DNA of 64,000 nt from Postechiella marina (GCF_039538365.1 NZ_BAABCA010000005.1:248001-312000), one strand, 5' to 3'. Shown: positions 44,893-54,574, counted from the first letter of the stretch. The notes: generated by a model not told the origin, from the letters alone. A program made the numbers and translations.

Positions 44893-46797
44893 TTACTTCA
44901 CTTCTTCAAAATCTACGTCTTCCACATTATCTCCTTCAGCTTGAGCAGAATCTCCTGCTGCTGCATCTGGTCCTGGCGCTCCACCTTGTGCTTCTGCCTG
45001 TGCTTTGTACATTTCTTCGCTAGCTACTTTCCAAGCTTCGTTTATTTTCTCTAAAGCTGGCTCTATAACAGCGATGTCTTTAGTTTCGAATGCTTTTTTA
45101 AGTTCTTCTAAAGCAGCTTCAATTGGCTGTTTTTTATCATCAGATAATTTATCACCAAATTCAGATAATTGTTTTTCCGTTTGGAAAATCATAGAATCTG
45201 CCTCGTTTAATTTCTTAGCGTCTTCTGCTGCTTTAGCATCTGCTTCAGCATTTGCTTCAGCATCAGCCTTCATTTGCTCAATTTCTTGCTCTGTTAAACC
45301 AGAAGAAGCTTCGATACGAATATCTTGTTTCTTACCAGTTGCTTTATCTTCGGCACTTACTTTAATAATACCATTGGCATCAATATCAAAAGTAACCTCA
45401 ATTTGTGGTACACCTCTTTGTGCTGGTGGAATATCGCTTAAATGAAAACGACCAATTGTTTTATTGTGTTGTGCCATTGGGCGCTCTCCTTGTAATACAT
45501 GGATTTCTACCGATGGTTGGTTATCTGCAGCTGTAGAGAATACTTGCGACTTTTTAGTAGGAATCGTTGTATTAGCCTCAATAAGCTTCGTCATAACATT
45601 ACCCATAGTTTCAATACCAAGAGATAAAGGTGTTACATCTAAAAGTAATACATCTTTAACATCTCCTGTTAAAACACCTCCTTGAATACCAGCTCCTAAA
45701 GATACAACCTCGTCTGGGTTAACACCTTTACTTGGTGCTTTTCCAAAAAATGCTTCTACTGCAGCTTGTACAGCAGGAATACGTGTAGAACCACCTACTA
45801 AAATAACTTCGTCGATATCAGATTTAGATAAACCTGCTGCTTTTAATGCAGATTGGCAAGGCTCGATAGTACGTTTTACTAAATCGTCAATTAATTGCTC
45901 AAATTTAGCTTTAGTTAATGTACGTACTAAGTGTTTTGGTCCGCTAGCAGTAGCTGTAATATAAGGTAAGTTAATTTCTGTTTGCGCAGAAGACGATAAT
46001 TCAATCTTCGCTTTTTCTGCAGCTTCCTTTAAACGTTGTAAAGACATAGGATCTTGTCTTAAATCCATGTTCTCTTCAGCCTTAAACTCATCAGCTAACC
46101 AGTTAATAATTTTCTCATCAACATCATCACCACCTAAGTGTGTATCTCCATCTGTAGATAATACTTCAAATACACCATCTCCTAATTCAAGAATAGATAC
46201 ATCGTGCGTACCTCCACCAAAATCAAATACAACTATTTTTTGGTCTGTACCTTTTTTATCCATACCATAAGCTAAAGCAGCTGCAGTAGGTTCGTTAATA
46301 ATACGTCTTACTTTTAAACCAGCAATTTCTCCAGCCTCTTTAGTAGCTTGACGTTGTGCATCGTTAAAGTAAGCAGGTACAGTAATTACAGCTTCACTAA
46401 CATCTGCTCCTAAATAATCTTCAGCAGTTTTCTTCATTTTTTGAAGAATCATTGCACTTAATTCCTGTGGTGTATATAAACGCCCATCAATATCTACACG
46501 AGGTGTATCGTTATCACCTTTTACTACTTTATAAGGTACACGTTCTGCTTCGTTTTTAGACTCAGAATATTTGTTACCCATAAAACGTTTAATAGAATAA
46601 ACTGTTTTTGTTGGGTTAGTTACAGCCTGACGTTTTGCAGGATCTCCAACTTTAATTTCACCGCCTTCTACAAAAGCGATTACAGATGGTGTTGTACGTT
46701 TCCCCTCTGCATTTGGAATTACAACTGGCTCGTTACCTTCCATTACAGAAACGCAAGAGTTGGTTGTTCCTAAATCGATTCCAATTATTTTACTCAT
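44893..46797 (-). CDS. dnaK: Molecular chaperone DnaK (Hsp70)
   Basis: ATP-dependent chaperone of 634 residues. The nucleotide-binding domain opens with IIGIDLGTTNSCVSVMEG and has VFDFGGGTHDVSIL and VILVGGSTRIPAVQ. The interdomain linker is GDVKDVLLLDVTP, followed by the substrate-binding domain and an Ala/Gly-rich tail ending EGDNVEDVDFEEVK, which fits the EEVD-like terminus. Separate locus from grpE-dnaJ but with a matching promoter element. Full length; cytoplasmic. Confidence 0.99.
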   Translation of the reverse strand: MSKIIGIDLGTTNSCVSVMEGNEPVVIPNAEGKRTTPSVIAFVEGGEIKVGDPAKRQAVTNPTKTVYSIKRFMGNKYSESKNEAERVPYKVVKGDNDTPRVDIDGRLYTPQELSAMILQKMKKTAEDYLGADVSEAVITVPAYFNDAQRQATKEAGEIAGLKVRRIINEPTAAALAYGMDKKGTDQKIVVFDFGGGTHDVSILELGDGVFEVLSTDGDTHLGGDDVDEKIINWLADEFKAEENMDLRQDPMSLQRLKEAAEKAKIELSSSAQTEINLPYITATASGPKHLVRTLTKAKFEQLIDDLVKRTIEPCQSALKAAGLSKSDIDEVILVGGSTRIPAVQAAVEAFFGKAPSKGVNPDEVVSLGAGIQGGVLTGDVKDVLLLDVTPLSLGIETMGNVMTKLIEANTTIPTKKSQVFSTAADNQPSVEIHVLQGERPMAQHNKTIGRFHLSDIPPAQRGVPQIEVTFDIDANGIIKVSAEDKATGKKQDIRIEASSGLTEQEIEQMKADAEANAEADAKAAEDAKKLNEADSMIFQTEKQLSEFGDKLSDDKKQPIEAALEELKKAFETKDIAVIEPALEKINEAWKVASEEMYKAQAEAQGGAPGPDAAAGDSAQAEGDNVEDVDFEEVK

Positions 46798-46875
46798 AAT
46801 CTTTTTTTTTATTGTTTATATATTTCTGTTTTCTCAGAAACGTTGTGTTCATTTTTAATTTCAGGTTGTATAAGT

Positions 46876-46915
46876 CAATCTTTATGCCAACTCAAAATAT
46901 ATGTCATAGTGTCAT
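46876..46915 (-). promoter_or_regulatory. dnaK promoter with tandem ATGACA element
   Basis: On the minus strand: ATGACAC-T-ATGACAT (46901-46915), a 16-base spacer, then TAAAGATTG (46876-46884) as a relaxed -7. TGGCA adjoins the -7 exactly as in the grpE promoter. The leader is about 75 bases. Confidence 0.55.
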
Positions 46916-47043
46916 ATTTTAATAAAAACAAGAAGTGCAAATTATTCTTAATAGCTATATTTAAAGGCTAAAAGCGTCATAATTTAAATTTACATACCAA
47001 AACAATTAAGTAACTGACATTTGTATAGTACAAATTTAATTTT

Positions 47044-47069
47044 GGGCGCAACCACAAGGGTCAGGCTTT
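47044..47069 (-). repeat. Dispersed element, copy 2
   Basis: GGGCGCAACCACAAGGGTCA then GGCTTT. Read on the minus strand it aligns with 35512-35540 (AAAGCCyGACCCTT core). A GCGAGCT motif also precedes the core in both copies, at different distances. Confidence 0.5.
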
Positions 47070-47313
47070 CACTACTCAATCTTTTTGTAAAAAAACAAAA
47101 AGGATTTCAAACATACCGTTCAATCCTTTGCGCATAGCTCGCAGCAACATAATAAAGGTGTTGTGTTAAGTGTTTACATCAAAACTTCTGTGGCATTCTA
47201 AAAAAAACAAACATTTATATTTAAAACACCATGAAACTTAGCGTAATAAAAACACCTCTATTTTATTCCAATAAATTCACATAAAATTAATAATTCAATC
47301 AAAACAATCTATC

Positions 47314-47321
47314 TATATTTG
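47314..47321 (+). promoter_or_regulatory. Promoter -7 element TATATTTG of sdaA
   Basis: Exact TAnnTTTG 27 bases before the ATG at 47349. Confidence 0.6.
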
Positions 47322-47348
47322 CCCTTTACTATAACGATTGCGTAAACT

Positions 47349-48770
47349 ATGGAGTGTATTTCTATTTTCGATATGTTAAAAATTGGAGTTGGCCCCTCTA
47401 GCTCACACACACTTGGGCCTTGGCGAGCTGCAGAACGCTGGATAAAAAAACTAAAAAAATCGAGGAAATTCGAGCGGGTAGACAAAATAACGGTTAACCT
47501 TTACGGGTCTTTATCTTTAACAGGTAAAGGACATGCTACAGATTATGCTGTAATGCTAGGCTTAAGTGGAGAAGATCCAGAAACCATCGATACAGAAAAT
47601 ATAGACCACCTAATTAACACCATTAAAGAAACCAAAACGTTACACTTTGCTGGCGAAAAAAACATACCCTTTACTCCTAGCCTAGATATTATATTTAACA
47701 AAGAGTTTTTACCGTTTCATGCCAATGGTATGAGTTTTACATACTACATAGGAGAAAAAAAGCGAACTTCTAAATATTACTCTATTGGCGGTGGTTTTGT
47801 GGTAAAAAAGAAACGTAAAAATGCCAAAAAAAACGTTAAAATAAGACGTGCTTTTCCATATCCAATAGATAAAGGCACAGAACTTTTAAATTATTGTTCG
47901 ACGTTAAACAAATCCATATCAGAGGTGGTTTTAGAAAACGAAAAATCTTTACGTACAGAACAAGATATAAATTTAGAAATAAAACGCATTTGGGATACAA
48001 TGCTAGAATGCATGTACGTAGGTTGCCATACAGAAGGGAAACTTCCTGGAGGCTTAAATGTAACCAGACGTGCTTTCGATATGCATAAAAAATTACAAGG
48101 CACATCGCCATATAACACGCCTATAGAATGGTTATATTCTATTCGAGATACCGAAGTTAAATTTAGACAAATATTAAAATGGGTAAGTTGCTTTGCGTTA
48201 GCTGTTAACGAGGTAAATGCCTCTTTAGGTCGTGTTGTTACTGCCCCGACTAATGGCAGTGCAGGTGTAATTCCTGCGGTGCTTATGTACTATTTAGTTA
48301 TAGAAAACCACGATGGCGATTTCGATGATATTAAAAAATTCTTACTAGTCGCAGGCGAAATTGGTAGCATCTTTAAAAAAGGCGCAACTATAAGCGCAGC
48401 CATGGGTGGTTGTCAAGCCGAAATTGGCGTATCGTCTGCCATGGCTGCTGGCGCATTAACAGAACTATTAGGAGGTACTCCAGAGCAGGTTTTAGTAGCA
48501 TCAGAAATTGCCATGGAACACCACTTAGGCTTAACCTGCGACCCCATTGGTGGCCTTGTACAAATACCATGTATAGAACGTAATGCCATGGGAGCCATTA
48601 AAGCTATTAATGCAGCAGAATTGGCGCTAGATACCAACCCCAAAAACGTAAAAGTACCTTTAGATAAAGTTGTGGCAACCATGTGGGAAACTGCAAAAGA
48701 TATGAATTCTAAATATAAAGAAACTAGCGAAGGTGGTTTAGCTGTAGGTGTACACATGACAGATTGCTAA
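47349..48770 (+). CDS. sdaA: L-serine ammonia-lyase
   Basis: Iron-sulfur L-serine dehydratase of 473 residues, alpha and beta domains fused as in single-chain enzymes: KIGVGPSSSHTLGPWRAAE at the start, then GKGHATDYAVMLG, PTNGSAGVIPAVLMYY, MGGCQAEIGVSSAMAAGALTE and LTCDPIGGLVQIPCIERN, whose Cys residues bind the [4Fe-4S] cluster. It converts L-serine to pyruvate and ammonia in the cytoplasm. Single gene with its own promoter. Confidence 0.97.
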   Translation: MECISIFDMLKIGVGPSSSHTLGPWRAAERWIKKLKKSRKFERVDKITVNLYGSLSLTGKGHATDYAVMLGLSGEDPETIDTENIDHLINTIKETKTLHFAGEKNIPFTPSLDIIFNKEFLPFHANGMSFTYYIGEKKRTSKYYSIGGGFVVKKKRKNAKKNVKIRRAFPYPIDKGTELLNYCSTLNKSISEVVLENEKSLRTEQDINLEIKRIWDTMLECMYVGCHTEGKLPGGLNVTRRAFDMHKKLQGTSPYNTPIEWLYSIRDTEVKFRQILKWVSCFALAVNEVNASLGRVVTAPTNGSAGVIPAVLMYYLVIENHDGDFDDIKKFLLVAGEIGSIFKKGATISAAMGGCQAEIGVSSAMAAGALTELLGGTPEQVLVASEIAMEHHLGLTCDPIGGLVQIPCIERNAMGAIKAINAAELALDTNPKNVKVPLDKVVATMWETAKDMNSKYKETSEGGLAVGVHMTDC

Positions 48771-48937
48771 TAGAAACTCCGCTTTAAAATTAAAAACTAA
48801 GCCTTTTCATTATATTCTAATTGCTGTTTTTAACTTAAAAAATAACGTACTAATCAATCTACGAGCTACTTAAATAAAATTTAACCATATCTAGTTATTT
48901 CATTACTTTTACAATCTATCAATTTATTAAAAATACT

Positions 48938-49756
48938 ATGTCTGTAGCAAAAAAAGAATATAAACGTATTACCGTAAAAACATTGGTTGACATGAAAGCC
49001 AATGGCGAAAAAATATCTATGTTAACCGCTTACGATTATACCATGGCCAAAATTGTAGACGGTGCTGGTATAGATGTTATTCTTGTTGGTGACTCTGCAA
49101 GTAACGTTATGGCAGGTCACGAAACGACATTACCTATAACATTAGACCAAATGATATATCATGCCTCGTCGGTAATTAGAGCTATAGACAGATGTTTAGT
49201 TGTTGTAGACTTACCTTTTGGTAGTTACCAAAGTGATCCAAAAGAAGCACTTCGTTCTGCCATTAGAATAATGAAAGAAAGCGGAGCACATTCTGTTAAA
49301 TTAGAAGGAGGAAAAGAAATAAAAGAATCTATAAAGCGAATTTTAAATGCAGGTATTCCTGTTATGGGACATCTTGGTTTAACACCACAATCTATATACA
49401 AATTTGGAACTTATACCGTAAGAGCTAAAGAAGAAGAGGAAGCAGAACGCCTTATTGAAGATGCAAAAATGCTAGAAAAAGTAGGTTGTTTTGCCATTGT
49501 TTTAGAAAAAATACCCGCTGCACTTGCCAAACGAGTGGCAGAGAGTGTTAGCATTCCTATTATTGGTATTGGTGCTGGTAATGATGTTGATGGACAAGTG
49601 CTTGTACTTCATGATATGCTAGGAATGACTCATGAGTTTAACCCTAGATTTTTACGTCGTTACTTAAATTTATATGAAGATATGACTACTGCTATATCGC
49701 AATATGTAGACGATGTAAAAACAAGAGATTTTCCTAACGATAACGAGCAGTATTAA
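48938..49756 (+). CDS. panB: 3-methyl-2-oxobutanoate hydroxymethyltransferase
   Basis: First step of pantothenate synthesis, 272 residues. ISMLTAYDYTMAKIVDGAGID, VGDSASNVMAGHETTLPI, VVDLPFGSYQ, VKLEGG, VMGHLGLTPQS and IIGIGAGNDVDGQVLVLHD with the metal ligands D and E are all in place. panC is not adjacent. A TACTTTTA near-consensus -7 is at 48904-48911. Confidence 0.98.
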   Translation: MSVAKKEYKRITVKTLVDMKANGEKISMLTAYDYTMAKIVDGAGIDVILVGDSASNVMAGHETTLPITLDQMIYHASSVIRAIDRCLVVVDLPFGSYQSDPKEALRSAIRIMKESGAHSVKLEGGKEIKESIKRILNAGIPVMGHLGLTPQSIYKFGTYTVRAKEEEEAERLIEDAKMLEKVGCFAIVLEKIPAALAKRVAESVSIPIIGIGAGNDVDGQVLVLHDMLGMTHEFNPRFLRRYLNLYEDMTTAISQYVDDVKTRDFPNDNEQY

Positions 49757-49932
49757 TTATATTATTTAGACTTATTTACAAGCATCATTTTTAACGTATT
49801 GGTAATTTGGTAAAGAAGTAGGTTATACTTTCTCTATAGAATTATTAAAATAGTTAACACGTTTAAATTTAAACTAAATGCTTAATGCATATACTAAATA
49901 ATCTAAGATTTATAATCGTATAAAAATCTAAC

Positions 49933-50631
49933 ATGTCTAAAATAGTTTCCAATAAAAATAATCTTCAGGTCCTTTACGAAGACAATCATATTATTGTTGT
50001 AAATAAACGTGCTGGAGATATTGTACAAGGCGATAAAACAGGAGACAAACCACTTAGCGAGGTTGTTAAAGACTATATAGCTTATAAATATAATAAACCA
50101 GGAAATGTATATTTAGGCGTTGTACATAGATTAGACAGACCAACAACAGGCATTGTTATTTTTTCTAAAACTAGCAAGGCTTTGCCAAGGCTTAATAAAC
50201 TTTTTGTCGATAAAGAAGCTAAGAAAACCTATTGGGCAGTTGTAAAAAACAAACCATTAAAAAACAGTGATACGCTTATCCATTGGTTAAAAAAGAATCC
50301 AAAAAATAATAAATCTACCCCCTATTCTAAAGAAATAAAAGATAGTAAAAAAGCCATTTTACATTACAAAACTTTAAAAAGCTTAAATAATTATCATCTT
50401 TTAGAAATAAATTTAGAAACCGGTAGGCATCATCAAATAAGAACACAGTTATCCTCTATTGGTAGTCCAATTAAAGGCGATTTAAAATACGGTTTTAACA
50501 GAAGTAATCCAGATGCTAGCATACACCTACATGCAAGACATATTTCGTTTATCCATCCTGTTAAAAAAGAGCCTTTAAATATTACAGCGCCTTTACCTAA
50601 AGATGTTATTTGGGATGCTTGTTTAGATTAA
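49933..50631 (+). CDS. RluA-family pseudouridine synthase
   Basis: Pseudouridine synthase of 232 residues without an S4 domain. The catalytic motif H65-R-L-D68-RPTTG is complete, followed by KTYWAVV and the RHHQIRTQLSSIG strand. Target rRNA or tRNA position is not predictable from this. It lies 26 bases upstream of an aldehyde dehydrogenase gene and may be co-transcribed. Confidence 0.93.
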   Translation: MSKIVSNKNNLQVLYEDNHIIVVNKRAGDIVQGDKTGDKPLSEVVKDYIAYKYNKPGNVYLGVVHRLDRPTTGIVIFSKTSKALPRLNKLFVDKEAKKTYWAVVKNKPLKNSDTLIHWLKKNPKNNKSTPYSKEIKDSKKAILHYKTLKSLNNYHLLEINLETGRHHQIRTQLSSIGSPIKGDLKYGFNRSNPDASIHLHARHISFIHPVKKEPLNITAPLPKDVIWDACLD

Positions 50632-50657
50632 TTTCTTATATTTAAGAAAAATACATA

Positions 50658-52037
50658 TTGAATTCTATCTCCCAAATCATTTCCGATCAACATACTTTTT
50701 TTCAATCTCAAAAAACAAAAAATGTTTCTTTTAGGTTAGAAAAATTAAAAGCTTTAAAAACTGAAATTGTTTTAAAAGAACAAGCCATTTATGATGCCTT
50801 AAAATCAGATTTTAATAAATCTGAATTTGAATCGTTTTTAAGTGAATTTGGAATTGTGATTTCAGAATTAAACTTAGCTATAAAAAACTTAAAACGCTGG
50901 GCTAAACCGCAACGTGTACAATCATCTATACTAACATTTCCTTCTAGAGATTATATTTATGCAGAACCTTATGGAAGCGTATTAATTATTTCGCCCTGGA
51001 ACTACCCGTTTCTTCTTTCTTTAGAGCCCTTAATTATGGCTATTGCTGCAGGAAATACTGTGGTTTTAAAACCTAGCGAATTAACACCAAACACCTCAAA
51101 GTTAATAACAGAAATAATACAAACTGTTTTTAAACAAAACCATGCTACTTCTATTGAAGGAGATGTAGAAACATCTACAAAGTTATTAGAAAAACGATGG
51201 GATTATATTTTTTTTACAGGAAGTGTTAACGTTGGAAAAATAATAGCAAAAGCTGCTGCTAAACACCTAATTCCCGTAACTTTAGAACTTGGAGGCAAAT
51301 CGCCTTGTATTATAGACGATACAGTAAATTTAAACCTTGTTGCTAAACGATTAATTTGGGGCAAGCTATTAAATGCTGGTCAAACGTGTATTTCTCCAGA
51401 TTACTTAATAGTAAAGTCGACTGTAAAAGATGCACTTATTAAGGTGCTTAAAAGTCAAATTGAGAGCTATTACAGTAGTACGCCAAAAAACTCTGTAGAT
51501 TTTCCGAGAATAATTAATTTAAAAAACACAGAACGCTTAGCTCAGTATTTAAAAGATGTTAATATTGTTTTTGGCGGAGAGGTCGATTTAGATAAAAATT
51601 ACATTGCTCCTACATTAATAGATAATCCTAGTTTAGATTCGGCCATAATGCAAGACGAAATATTTGGCCCTATACTTCCAATTTTAACCTACAATACCGA
51701 AAAAGATATAGAAAACTTAGTATGGCATTTTGAAAAACCTCTTGCGTTTTACGTATTTTCTAACAACGCTAAATTTTACGATCAATTAATAAAAAAATAC
51801 AGTTTTGGTGGTGGAGTTATTAACGACGTGCTCATTCATTTTGGCAACCATAGATTACCCTTTGGAGGTGTTGGCCATAGTGGTTTAGGTGCTTACCATG
51901 GTAAACTTGGATTCGATACCTTTTCGCATAAAAAATCTATTATAAAACGTGGCAATTGGATAGATCCGCCTGTAAGATACGCACCTTATAAAAGCAAATT
52001 AAGCATTCTAAAAACCATGTTTAAGTGGTTTGCGTAA
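50658..52037 (+). CDS. Aldehyde dehydrogenase family protein (TTG start)
   Basis: NAD(P)-dependent aldehyde dehydrogenase of 459 residues, class 3-like. PWNYP (N115), LELGGKSPC (E210), NAGQTCIS (catalytic C244), DEIFGPILP and a hydrophobic C-terminal tail with KTMFKWFA. The family sequence begins at the TTG at 50658; an in-frame stop lies 15 bases upstream and no ATG occurs before residue 127, so TTG is the only reasonable start. Its substrate may be a fatty aldehyde, as in related proteins. Confidence 0.93.
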   Translation: MNSISQIISDQHTFFQSQKTKNVSFRLEKLKALKTEIVLKEQAIYDALKSDFNKSEFESFLSEFGIVISELNLAIKNLKRWAKPQRVQSSILTFPSRDYIYAEPYGSVLIISPWNYPFLLSLEPLIMAIAAGNTVVLKPSELTPNTSKLITEIIQTVFKQNHATSIEGDVETSTKLLEKRWDYIFFTGSVNVGKIIAKAAAKHLIPVTLELGGKSPCIIDDTVNLNLVAKRLIWGKLLNAGQTCISPDYLIVKSTVKDALIKVLKSQIESYYSSTPKNSVDFPRIINLKNTERLAQYLKDVNIVFGGEVDLDKNYIAPTLIDNPSLDSAIMQDEIFGPILPILTYNTEKDIENLVWHFEKPLAFYVFSNNAKFYDQLIKKYSFGGGVINDVLIHFGNHRLPFGGVGHSGLGAYHGKLGFDTFSHKKSIIKRGNWIDPPVRYAPYKSKLSILKTMFKWFA

Positions 52038-52050
52038 AATAAATGGTTAC

Positions 52051-52941
52051 TTACTTTTGAAAAAGTATTTCTTTATTTAATACCGCAGCAGATGTTACAT
52101 TCTCATCTGCTTTTTGATTTTTATTAAAACTACTGGACAAGGTATAAGTTTCTCGTCTTAAAAAGGCTGTATACTCTTCTGTACTAGAAAAGGCTGCTTG
52201 TTTTTCGACAGAAATAGGCTTACCAATACGAATGTTTATAATTTTATTTTTTTGAGAAAACAATTCGCTAGGCAGTTTGGCTGTTTGTAGTAATGGATGA
52301 ATTTTAGCTAATAGATAAAACAACTTGCTATTTTTACCATGAAAATAAAAAGGAACTACTGGCACTTTCGATTTTTTAATTAAACGCATTATTCCGTCGT
52401 TCCATGGTATATCAACATAGGTATCACCATTTTTAATATTACTAACCTCTCCAGCTGGAAATACTCCAAAAGGTTTGCCTTGTTTTAAATGAAAAATAGC
52501 TTCTTTTAATCCGCCAAGACTCGATTTGCTACTCGTTTTCTCATCAAAAGGATTTACCGCAATTATCGAAGTACGCAAAGGCTTAAAATTTTGTAATAAA
52601 TAATTCGCTATAGCTTTATAATCGCCACGTACTTTATGAAATGTTTTTAGTATAATTAAGCCCTCTATACCTCCAAAAGGATGATTTGATATAGATACAA
52701 AAGCACCCGCTTTAGGAATATTTTCTAGGTCTTCTTCAGGTATACGATAAGTAATACCATACTCTTTAAGGGTTATATCTATAAATTCTTGACAAGAAAG
52801 ATGTTGGTTTCGAGCATATCGTTTATTAATCTCACTTAATTTAGATATTTTTAAAACAGACCAAGTAATAAAAGTACCAATAAATCCTAATTTTTCAAGA
52901 TTTAAAGTCTTTTTAAGACTACTAATAGTAAATAAGCTCAT
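52051..52941 (-). CDS. PlsC-type lysophospholipid acyltransferase family protein
   Basis: Acyltransferase of 296 residues related to the hemolysin-like / ornithine-lipid branch. SISNHPFGGIEG (the NHxxxxE form of the HxxxxD motif), FPAGEVSNIKNG, VPVVPFYFHGKNS and NIRIGKPI are visible. It likely moves an acyl chain to a lipid acceptor at the inner membrane face; which lipid is unknown. Single gene with a clean -7 element, convergent with the aldehyde dehydrogenase. Confidence 0.88.
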   Translation of the reverse strand: MSLFTISSLKKTLNLEKLGFIGTFITWSVLKISKLSEINKRYARNQHLSCQEFIDITLKEYGITYRIPEEDLENIPKAGAFVSISNHPFGGIEGLIILKTFHKVRGDYKAIANYLLQNFKPLRTSIIAVNPFDEKTSSKSSLGGLKEAIFHLKQGKPFGVFPAGEVSNIKNGDTYVDIPWNDGIMRLIKKSKVPVVPFYFHGKNSKLFYLLAKIHPLLQTAKLPSELFSQKNKIINIRIGKPISVEKQAAFSSTEEYTAFLRRETYTLSSSFNKNQKADENVTSAAVLNKEILFQK

Positions 52942-52965
52942 TTATATAATATAGTTTGCAAGGCT

Positions 52966-52973
52966 CAAATGTA
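52966..52973 (-). promoter_or_regulatory. Promoter -7 element TACATTTG of acyltransferase gene
   Basis: Exact TAnnTTTG on the minus strand, 24 bases before the ATG at 52941; the same octamer is used by sucC. Confidence 0.6.
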
Positions 52974-53038
52974 TTAGTTGAATGTGTACTAAAAGTTAAG
53001 TCTAGATTAAAATTTTATTTTATTGATTTTTAATAAAA

Positions 53039-53845
53039 CTAAGCCCTTTTTAAAGGGTAGTTTAAAATTAATTTCACCCCTTCGTCTGGCTTAGACTTTA
53101 TGCTTAAACTGCCACCAATTAAAGTAGCTCTACTGTTCATATTTATTAAACCAGATCCTTTTTCTACTTTATCCATATCGAACCCCTTACCATCATCTGT
53201 AGCTGTAATTTTAATTCTTTCTGGGTTATAATTTAAGGCAATGCTAATGTTTTTTGCTTCAGAATATTTAACCGAATTAGATAAAAATTCTTGAAGAATT
53301 CTAAATATAATAATTTCGTGTTTTCGGTCGTTAAACTCAACCTTATTACCAATAATTTTAAGCTCAGCCGATGTAAATTTCATTTTTTTCATGCGATCTA
53401 GCTCATTAGTAATCGATTTTTCGAAACCTATATTTAAAATCACATCATTATTTAAGGTTTTAGATAGTGCTCGCACTTCTTTTAAGCCATTGCTTAACGC
53501 TGCAGTTGTATCTTTAAACTTGTCTTTAGTTTCTTTATCTACCTGCATTTTAAGCATGCTTAATTGCATACTAGCAAAGGATAATAGTTGGCCTACATTA
53601 TCGTGTAATTCCCAACCTATATTTTTTAAGGTTTGCTCCTGCGCCTCGGTTTGCGCCTGTACAATTTCTGCTTCAAATGCCTGCTGTTGCTTAATTTTAT
53701 CTTGTAACAATTTGTTTTTTCGTTTTAAAAACACAACAAAAAACAAAATAACCAAAGCTGTTACAATAACTAAAACAGCAATCATGTAAATTAATAAATA
53801 ACGTTCTGAAGCTGTGCTGGCTATATTTTTTGTGGTCTGCACCAT
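53039..53845 (-). CDS. Sensor histidine kinase, HisKA_3-like
   Basis: Histidine kinase of 268 residues. A single transmembrane helix (about 18-40) is followed by a coiled coil (KNKLLQDKIKQQQAFEAEIV), the phospho-acceptor segment with H81 (GWELHDNVGQLL), and the ATPase domain with N190 (FLSNSVKY), the DDGKGFD G1 loop and GSGLINM. There is no separate sensor domain. Its start overlaps the end of the preceding membrane protein by 25 bases, which implies coupled translation. No response regulator is nearby. The four upstream paralogues could supply sensing. Confidence 0.9.
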   Translation of the reverse strand: MVQTTKNIASTASERYLLIYMIAVLVIVTALVILFFVVFLKRKNKLLQDKIKQQQAFEAEIVQAQTEAQEQTLKNIGWELHDNVGQLLSFASMQLSMLKMQVDKETKDKFKDTTAALSNGLKEVRALSKTLNNDVILNIGFEKSITNELDRMKKMKFTSAELKIIGNKVEFNDRKHEIIIFRILQEFLSNSVKYSEAKNISIALNYNPERIKITATDDGKGFDMDKVEKGSGLINMNSRATLIGGSLSIKSKPDEGVKLILNYPLKRA

Positions 53846-54564
53846 ATTAAAGCAAAGGTATAAGTTAAATACATAAAAGTATTAGAAAATAAATAAATTC
53901 GTTTTTTTAATGTTGCATAGTTTAAATCACCAAAAAAATCTGGATGTCGAAATGGTTTACTAAGGTCTACAGAACTGTAATAAACATCGTAAAATGATAG
54001 TGGTGTAATAATTAACCACCAAATTAAAATAACAACAGTAATATAAAAACTTAGGGATTTAAAAAAAAGTAAAATCTTTTGACTTTGTAACAGTTCTATA
54101 AAGTATAATGCACAACATGTAAAGATTATTATTGCGCCTGTAACCTTTAAAATGATAAAGGACTTGTAAAAAAAATCTATCCCATTTGAAAAGATATATA
54201 CTATTGAAAAACAGAGATAAAAATAACCTATATTTTTTAAAAGTGTTTTAAAACTCTTCGTTTTTAGAACTTTATAATAATAAAAAACAAAAAACAGAAT
54301 AGCTCCAAGATGCCAGCCTAAATTATAAAGCCAATAGTTTTTTTCGAATAAAGTTCCCATTAAAAAATGTAAACTTTTATCTGGTCTTACTTGCCTTACA
54401 TAACCACCAACCAGCTCTAATAAAGCAACATAAATTAAAAAGAATATAAAATATTTAGCTGGCGAATGTTTATAATTTTTGTAAACAACAATTCCTGTTA
54501 TTGCAGCTAATATTTCAAAACTTTTAGTGAGTAAAATATAATGTTCTATCAAAAAATTTTTCAC
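53821..54564 (-). CDS. Tandem membrane protein paralogue D (seven-TM-like)
   Basis: Protein of 247 residues with about seven hydrophobic segments and no recognised family. It shares with its three upstream neighbours the N-terminal EILAAITGIVVYKNYK plus AKYFI stretch and the C-terminal LFSNTFMYLTYTFALIWCRP. There are aromatic residues at segment ends and no soluble domain. The C-terminus overlaps the histidine kinase start. A membrane sensor or partner for the kinase is the most sensible hypothesis; there is no direct evidence. Confidence 0.75.
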   Translation of the reverse strand: MKNFLIEHYILLTKSFEILAAITGIVVYKNYKHSPAKYFIFFLIYVALLELVGGYVRQVRPDKSLHFLMGTLFEKNYWLYNLGWHLGAILFFVFYYYKVLKTKSFKTLLKNIGYFYLCFSIVYIFSNGIDFFYKSFIILKVTGAIIIFTCCALYFIELLQSQKILLFFKSLSFYITVVILIWWLIITPLSFYDVYYSSVDLSKPFRHPDFFGDLNYATLKKRIYLFSNTFMYLTYTFALIWCRPQKI

Positions 54565-54574
54565 ACATCATCAT

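Larger units (their letters stand above)
46798..47348. other. Intergenic region between dnaK and sdaA
   Basis: 551 bases without a gene. From left: the dnaK leader and promoter (to 46915), a dispersed element copy at 47044-47069, AT-rich sequence with GCGCATAGCTCGCAGC at about 47130-47146, and the sdaA promoter (47314-47321). Confidence 0.5.

Noticed and set aside
46801..46920. CIRCE/HrcA operator upstream of dnaK
   Set aside because: No TTAGCACTC-N9-GAGTGCTAA-like dyad is present; the repeat found is a different sequence.
35477..47434. Shared 14-mer TTGGCGAGCTGCAG at about 35475 and in sdaA at about 47422
   Set aside because: The sdaA copy is coding for the conserved GPWRAAE motif; the match is best explained by chance or by a coding remnant and does not itself prove a repeat.
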